Assembly: GCA_029959195.1 (NCBI GenBank)
Contig: CP114126.1
Span: 868,001 to 932,000, forward strand
Origin: Dictyophora rubrovolvata
Taxonomy: Eukaryota; Basidiomycota; Agaricomycetes; Phallales; Phallaceae
Direction of reading: 5' to 3'
DNA: 64,000 nucleotides
Both the position numbers and the translations under genes were made by a program. Position 1 is the first letter of the stretch. Each line of letters begins with the position of its first letter. The notes beneath the pieces were generated by a model that was given only the letters and a program-made list of their open reading frames with translations, was not told the origin of the DNA and ran no database searches. This document shows positions 57,771 through 64,000 of the stretch, in pieces.

Positions 57771-59629
57771 TTATGAATTAGGGACATTTTTTATTATAAA
57801 AAATAACGAGTTTTTATTTATACAAAAAAAGTTTGGAAAAAGGGATTCTCTTTTCCAGCCTCGTCGGGCGCACCGTCGCTGGCAGGGGGGGGACCCTGTG
57901 TGGGGAGGAGCCCAAGGGTTTGGTGCGTGGGATGTGATGCGGGGACCACTGGTCTCGGCGTATGGGTAATATCCGCTAAGCAGCCGGGAAGGAGATCCAG
58001 ATAATTCATATCTCGAAGAAACCCCCCACCGAGTGTTTGGAAAGTCGTCAGAATTGATGCCAGCGTTGATTGATGCGTGAAAGAATAGTTCTTTTAATAT
58101 GGAATGAGTCTGATCCCGGTTTGGGAGCTGTGCAGAATGGGCTGATGGGCGTGTTCTAGCGAATATGTACCTGTTAGCCGCTTGGTTTAGTCGAGAAGGA
58201 TTATGGTTGGGAAGTACAATAGTGTGACCGGGCGGGGCCGAACTTGAAAATGCCCACGTCAAAGCCTACGCTGAATATATGTAACCAATCTTGAAAGTAT
58301 ATCTTTATCAACATATTCACATTAACAGGTGTGGCTCCACCCGTCTAGGATCTTCCTGGGACGGCTGCGCACTTGAGCGCTCCGTGCGAGGAATCCCTGC
58401 AAATGGAACAGACATGCTCGCTGGTGCATCTGCTATATTTGCATGAAGAGGATGACGACCAGTTGAAGCAGACGGGTTTGCCACTCGCTGTGCTAAGTGT
58501 GTTCTTGCCTTTGCCCCCATAGAGGTCGAGACAAGGCTTCCCTGCGACTGTAGAAGACGTTCTACAGGCTGAGGGGAGGTGCCCCGCGTTGCCGCATCGA
58601 AAGCACGTTGGCACGGAATCCAACTTCATTCTCTTCTTTGAAGAGCCTCCATTTTGCCCATCCTGTAGATTTCCGTATGCTGGACGCTTTTGTGCCGTCC
58701 CTCGCTTTTGACACAATTCCAATGTCAGCCGGAATGAGATATCTGACAAGGCCTCCTTGCATAGTATAGAAATGTCTAACGACGGGTCGAACTCGACAGC
58801 TTTCCTCATGAAAATGTCGTATCTGACTGCAATCGGCCAAGTGTACGTTAGGTGCACCATCTCGACGACCTCGTGGTGTGCTGCTAAGCTCTCGGCGCGC
58901 TCTTGCCCCCAGTGGTGCTGGGTCCTTTCAATGGCCTTCTTGGCTGCCATGTGCCATGCCCCCACAGAGATAGACAGCTCTTCTGATGAGTCGATGAGTG
59001 CTAAGGACGCGGGGTCCTTTTCGGTTATTGGACTCTCAATGAAACTAGGTACGAGCCGATTATATGGTACATAACAGAAGTCTCTGAACAGATCCTCTAT
59101 TTCTTGAGGTAATGCTACTTAGGGCTATCAGCGACTTGGTTCATGGACAATGAAGCAAACTGGGACGGGAGTTGGGTTGCGCTTACGGCACGCCGACACA
59201 ATTTCCGCCTGAGTTTGAGTTACTGGGCAATCCCTTCTGCCCTCAAGCAGACTAGCCCATGTCCCACAGCTGCTCTGTCCCGTTGTGGAGGGGGCAACTC
59301 ACCGTAGTTTCGAAGGCTTGGCTTGCGACCCGGGATTATGTCGGGTATGACCCTCTTCGCGGGTTTTGCCGTTGACGCTGCCAATATGGCGTCAATACGA
59401 CGCGACAGGGGGTCGCTCTCTTCACTGGCGGTATCTAACAACTCCAAGAAGGGTTGGATTGACACTGCTGGAGCTGGTTGTGTATAGAGGGGGGGTTCAT
59501 CGTGGTGCGTTGGTACCCTTCGCGCAACTTCGGATCTGTCTTGTTCTTGCGTCGCCGGTGTGCTTGGAGCATGTGGCTTGCGCCTGGAGGAAAAAGGCGG
59601 GATGGTGGTGGGAGTGTTGCCAATCATAG
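57771..59629 (-). mobile_element. Retroelement gag-like fossil (family uncertain)
   Basis: The minus strand encodes a gag-like segment (58345-59627) with a zinc knuckle CFRCGNAGHLPSAC (C-x2-C-x4-H-x4-C) and a second Cys/His cluster ending CSICRDSSHGALKC. Ahead of it is a proline-rich region and a segment with RYDIFMRKAVEFDPSLDISI. This gag type is common in tyrosine-recombinase (DIRS-like) and LTR retroelements of basidiomycetes. A further related-looking segment lies at 57771-58262. No reverse transcriptase, integrase or terminal repeats are seen here, so it is an incomplete, broken copy. Long readable stretches suggest it is not very old. It sits between ferritin-like genes 1 and 2. Confidence 0.6.
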
Positions 59630-61061
59630 CGTGAAATTAAGAGGGTATAGCTAGATAATAAGGTCTCGGGACATGAAAGGAGAGAGGAAAAAGAGTTGGG
59701 AATATAGAAATCGAAGGAATGCCTGTGTCTCTGCTGTGGTGGATAGAGACGAGAAAGATGACGCGTTACGGCTCGATGTCACGCTGCACTCTGCTCAGAA
59801 AAACGCGTCTAGTGGTCGCAACTTACGGTCAGAGACTGAACCTCGCCGAAAGAAAGTCCGTGCGTAAATCATGGATTCAGCGCAATCAATTACCTTTCAT
59901 TATTCAAGAACGCAAGTTCGTGATGCTGTAGTACAGGTTCGAGAAACCAGTCCTAGTCATCGTCGTTGGGCCCGGCGCCGCACGAGAGGTTCTTCAGTAA
60001 TATTTGTGGGATCAACTCTGCGCTTGCGACTCGCATCCCGATATTGCGTTGTACATTTTCACAAAACTCTTCAGACATGCTATTTATTGATTACATATCT
60101 AGATTTTCGAATGACGCGCCTCCGGTTGAAACCCCTCCATGCATGGCAAATTTTAACGCTAGAAGCACTCATGAAGGCATGTTTGAAAATCATCGGGTCT
60201 CATCTACAAAATCTGTAGTACCATAACCTTAGAGGCACGTCCCAATAAGACGATCCTCAACCATGAAACTTCGCCGCTCCAAATTTGTTCGCCTTTCTTT
60301 TTTGTATAGTGCATGAAGACGACACCTCGGCGCAGTCAACATCCGATCGTCACTCCAACTTAAAGGGTTCTACCGGGCTATAAAAAATTATATTCTGAAT
60401 ACCACGACACCGTGCCAGACCACCGACGGTAATCTCGGACTCCCGGTTGTATGGATCCCCGTTGGTGTTACGCATAGATTCTTCTCTGGCAATGGACTCC
60501 AGATATTCTAGGCCACTTCACAAGCCATTTCTGACGGTTTTTGCCATGGACTACGCATGACGTTACAAAGCATCAGAGACTGAAGATGAGGTCACAGTGG
60601 TCGAACTGATGGATGCGTTATCAACCCTGCTCGCGGCTTGGTAACGGTAAATCACCTTCCTAATTTCTTTGATTATCTTTCTAATTATACGTTTAGTTGC
60701 GCTTGAAGTCTTCACGACGCGTGTATCTCTTTTTTTTTAATCAGCTTGGAAATGCAACGCACCGTTCAGTGGCACACCAACCCTCGTGCCACATGGCTGA
60801 CACTACAATTTCAATGCTTGGCCTGACCTTCATCTTTAATCATTGAAATAAATCACTGCATACTAAACTTACTAAACTGTTACCCCTTCCAAGCCAACAT
60901 TCCGTAATAGCCAACCAAAACGTCAGCTCGTCAGCGGTAATCACAAATTTTCCTTAAACGTCGAAATTGGAGACAGCTCCGAAACCAATCGCTTGATCAG
61001 ATTCTCTACGTATCAAATAGAATTCATACATAGAACTCCGACCAGCGCTGTTCTTTGGCTA
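59630..61061. other. Gap between gag-like fossil and ferritin-like gene 2
   Basis: About 1.4 kb with only short open frames on both strands. It may include the outer flank of the element and the promoter of the next gene. No recognised gene. Confidence 0.4.
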
Positions 61062-61069
61062 TATAAAAG
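61062..61069 (+). promoter_or_regulatory. TATA box of ferritin-like gene 2
   Basis: TATAAAAG lies 127 bases before the start codon, followed by a T-rich leader and tcataATGCG around the start, closely like gene 1. The shared core promoter supports a recent common origin of both genes. Confidence 0.6.
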
Positions 61070-61188
61070 ATGGTCCAATCTTGGATGCTTCATCAACTCT
61101 TTTTTTTCTCTCAGCTTATTTCGCCTCCCTACTTTTGTTTTTTTAACTATTTTATATTCCTTTTATTTACATTTCTTACAATCTCATA

Positions 61189-62551
61189 ATGCGTTTTTCA
61201 ACTCTTTACACTTTCGTTAGCGCTGCTCTTTTAGCTGCTGCTGGTCCAATCAGAGTTCCCCGCCAGACCCCACCAGTAGATCCAGGCCTAGGTACGACAC
61301 CTTATCTTTCCCCCAGATTCTGGCACTATTGATACCATTCCTTTTTCTTAGCCTTCTTAACTATTCTCGAGTTTGGGGCTACAGGATTTTATCAGGAACT
61401 CGTTCAGACTTTCAATGGGACCGATTTCCAGAATAGCGGATTCGCGGACGGACAAGCTGTGTCCGATGTTATCAAGTATATTAGAGCCTGTCCTAGGTTC
61501 TCGAATCTTGTATTGACGATCTTTATTAGCGTTATTGCGGCTAGTGAGGCAAGCCATTTTGCGGTGTAAGTCTTGAACCTCGTCAACCCTTTCAATAGTC
61601 TTTTCACTCACAACTCGCCATAGACTTCAGGGGGTAAGTTTAGCTCCCATAATCGACTACAGATTTCTTTCTCAAACGGGTACAATAGCTTTCTGGCGGC
61701 GGCCCACCTCCAAATTGCACACTCGATTTCAGTCCTGCCCTCGTTAATCCTATGACAGCACTCGCTACAGCTCGCACTCTGGAATATGCAGCGATCGCTT
61801 CGGTAAGGAGTATTGCTTCCAAGAACTCGTTTCAGTTCCCTAACGTGATTGTACATTAGTACGTCGGTGTGATAGCAAGCGAGCCTTCCGGGAATAACTC
61901 TGAAGTATTCTCCGAGATCATGGGTAATGAAGCGCGGCACGAGGGCTTTTTGGGTATGTTACTACAGGCGGATCCCTTCCCTCAGTCTTTTGAGATTGGC
62001 ATGACGCCGTCGGAAGTCTTGACGCAGCTTTTGCCATTCAACCCCAGCTGCAACCCTGCACTTACTCTCACGCGTATGTTTATCTCTCAGACAATTGATC
62101 GGTAGCGAACTAGGATAGTAATGTTCCCACAGCGAACCCACCTCTGACGATCACTAATAATGGTTCTTTCACTAACACTACGACTCTGACGTTTGATTTG
62201 GGCAGTACTCCATGTGCAAACCAGACAGTAGGTTTTGTTTTCTTGACGAAGTGAAAGACAGAGCGCTTACTACGCCGTATACAGAACACCTTCTGCCAAC
62301 TCCTAACGGGCGACGACACACTTTCCGCAGCAATCCCGTCGCAGAACTGCACGCTGGCTGGTCTGGATGGCGGTGTTTTAGTTTACGTTACGTCGGATAG
62401 TACTCAAATTTCCGCTGACCCACTTCAGCGCGGTAATATTTCCAACCTCTGCGCTGGTCCGGCGGTGATCTTTGTTGATCCTGTTACATCTCCCCCTCTG
62501 GATGCCCTTCTGTTACAGCCAGCTTCGACGAGCTCAAATTCCACTGCTTGA
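61189..62551 (+). CDS. Secreted ferritin-like domain protein, copy 2
   Basis: The signal peptide MRFSTLYTFVSAALLAAAGP is nearly the same as in copy 1. Exons then encode LTILEFGATGFYQELVQTFN, GTDFQNSGFADGQAVSD, IAASEASHFAVL, CTLDFSPALVNPMTALATAR, VGVIASEPSGNNSEVFSEIM, GNEARHEGFLGMLLQADPFP and GMTPSEVLTQLLPFNPSCNP. The end runs TFCQLLTGDD, ...DPVTSPPLDALL and SSNSTA. The first-helix Glu and two E-x-x-H motifs (EASH, EARH) are kept, so a metal site is plausible. Seven or so short introns, at places matching copy 1. Exon ends near 61630-61680 are inferred. Confidence 0.78.
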
Positions 62552-63048
62552 GCTTGGTACGTACATAGTAGTTGCCGGGAAAACGCTCATGTAAAAAACT
62601 TTCTTCTTCAACAAAGATTTTGCGTTCTTTGTTTCCATTACATGATAACCTCTTCTTCGCAAGGAGTTGGAAGTGCTTTGAAACCGTATCTGAGGTGCCA
62701 TGAGGACTCGATCGACACCCATTGTTTTGTCAAATCAATCCACCATGTCGGAGAGATGATTGCGAATACCGTATCGATCTTTGATTCAACCCCGAGCTCA
62801 CCGAGTTCGTCGAGTGTGACCTAAGTTCCCCGACTTTTTTTATCAGCTCGATACCGCTTACTTGCGACAACCAAGTTGGCAACAACTTGACGGCTCGGGG
62901 CAATTTTTCCAAAAATAGATTTAATAACCTTATTAGGTAAAATCGATATCAAGCGCGACCCATTCCGACGGATCCCATCGACCGCGTGTGATTTCAGTCC
63001 TTATGGCAACGCAGCTTGGATATGACTTGCCGTCGCAGTCGCAGAACA
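62552..63048. other. Gap between ferritin-like genes 2 and 3
   Basis: Intergenic sequence of the tandem pair, holding a terminator and the upstream promoter of copy 3. No other gene seen. Confidence 0.45.
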
Positions 63049-63056
63049 TATAAAGG
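63049..63056 (+). promoter_or_regulatory. TATA-like box of ferritin-like gene 3
   Basis: TATAAAGG stands 209 bases before the start codon and is followed by a CT-rich leader containing the microsatellite at 63144. Confidence 0.5.
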
Positions 63057-63143
63057 GAAACAGCGACCGAGTCTTCCCACCTTACGTTCGGTTTTTCCCT
63101 CCCCACCCCCTTTTCCTTGTTATTTAGTTTGGGCAGTGCCCTT

Positions 63144-63165
63144 TCTCTCTCTCTCTCTCTCTCTC
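63144..63165. repeat. (TC)n microsatellite in the leader of ferritin-like gene 3
   Basis: A run of about eleven TC units in the probable 5' untranslated region, about 95 bases before the start codon. Confidence 0.85.
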
Positions 63166-63257
63166 GACTTTGTCTTCATTTCTTTTCGGTGTTCGTCTTT
63201 AAATACTCTCCTTTATTTCCCTTCTTTTTTCTTGCGCTTGAATCTTGAATCTTGAAC

Positions 63258-64000
63258 ATGCACGCACCACTCTTCGCTTGGGCACTGGTCTCTGCTCCTA
63301 TCTTGTCTTTGGCTGGTCCAATCAAGTACACTCGTGATGCCAGCTCAACCGATGCGACCAGTCTTTTGGTTCTCCGTATGTATCTCCATTGTTCTGCGAA
63401 AGAATAGCGTATTTAAATTTGGGACTATTAGAGTTTGCTCAAGTATTGGAAAGCTTGGAGAGCGAGTTTTACTCTCAGGCGCTTCAGAAGTTCACCGACG
63501 AAGACTTTGTGAATGCTGGGTTTTCCTCGTCTTCTGTTCCTCTTCAGATCGTGCAGTACGTGCACCTCGTAGTGTATAATATACTCGTTTTTGATTTGAT
63601 TCTTTCCAGAGGGATTTCTACGGACGAAGCGAGCCACTTAAAATTGTGAGTTTCTTTTCATTGTTTCAATCCCAATTCATATTAGCTAAAAAACGCGCTT
63701 TTACAGCTTAAACGTAAATACACCCATTATCCTGAAAAACCGAGTTGCATTGACGTTTCATTTTAGGGAGGAATTGCAGCTCTCGGAGGGACGCCTTTGT
63801 CGTGCACTTTCAGCTTCGGATCCGCCCTAGACAGCGTTGACAATATGGTTACTGTTGCTCGTGTTGTCGAAAATGTTGGAGTGGCTGCTGTAAATATTTA
63901 TTTTTTGCTTTGTCCTTTAAATGTCGATTCAAGCGCAATAACGATTATAGTATCTCGGTGGTGCTTCAATTCTGACAGACCCTGATGTCGTTGCCGAAGC
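63258..64000 (+). CDS. Secreted ferritin-like domain protein, copy 3 (cut by window edge)
   Basis: A signal peptide MHAPLFAWALVSAPILSLAG is followed by PIKYTRD. After an intron come LGLLEFAQVLESLESEFYSQ, ALQKFTDEDFVNAGFSSSSV and ISTDEASHLKL, the ferritin-like first two helices with Glu and the E-x-x-H motif EASH. A later exon encodes GTPLSCTFSFGSALDSVDNM followed by VTVARVVENVGVAA, matching the region after the second helix in copies 1 and 2. The gene runs off the right end within an exon beginning YLGGASILTDP. Copy 3 is more diverged in its signal peptide than the other two are from each other. Confidence 0.78.

Noticed and set aside
57771-58262. A separate host gene in this minus-strand open frame
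   Set aside because: Its composition and position next to the gag-like segment make it more likely part of the same element.

Overview
The window reads as nuclear DNA of a mushroom-forming basidiomycete (Agaricomycetes is my inference). Protein-coding genes are packed on both strands, most are split by many short GT-AG introns of about 50-60 bases, and the content is fungal: a Zn(II)2Cys6 regulator, SUA5, ARA2-type and Atg37/ACBD5-type proteins, DUF6533-type membrane proteins and secreted ferritin-like proteins. No bacterial operons, CRISPR arrays or plasmid features are present.

Layout. 1-1.25 kb: no gene seen. 1.26-4.5 kb: a D-arabinose-dehydrogenase-type aldo/keto reductase flanked on both sides by two paralogous NDUFA4-like genes, each containing the same 11-base microexon. 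5.1-8.3 kb: Zn2Cys6 transcription factor. 9.1-18.9 kb: three minus-strand genes, NUP120/NUP160-type nucleoporin, cyclin C and the 80-kDa nuclear cap-binding subunit. 19.1-24.8 kb: four neighbouring genes with mitochondrial products (PPR protein, mtIF-3, FAD/folate-type carrier, mS34). 24.8-32.5 kb: gene-poor, with a tail-to-tail pair of DUF6533-type membrane proteins. 32.5-39.1 kb: Mpo1-like dioxygenase, Vfa1-like protein, glutathione-dependent formaldehyde dehydrogenase and a tail-anchored acyl-CoA-binding protein. 40-46.2 kb: ARS2/SERRATE and an NVL/Rix7 AAA ATPase. 46.4-47.7 kb: a tRNA-like gene and two U6 snRNA genes facing each other inside a 343-base inverted repeat. 47.7-55.4 kb: SUA5, a GatC-like protein, SEC22, YTM1/WDR12 and ESF2/ABT1. 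56.3 kb to the end: three secreted ferritin-like paralogues, the first two separated by a retroelement gag-like fossil.

How the genes relate. Most are unlinked housekeeping genes. Thematic neighbours are the mitochondrial genes at 19-25 kb, nuclear RNA genes scattered over the window (CBP80, its partner ARS2, U6), and ribosome-assembly factors (NVL/Rix7, YTM1, ESF2). I see no multi-gene system that looks wholly new. The most unusual structure is the apparently perfect palindrome carrying two U6 snRNA genes, with a decayed third piece of the same repeat next to it. The conserved 11-base microexon in the NDUFA4-like pair comes next.
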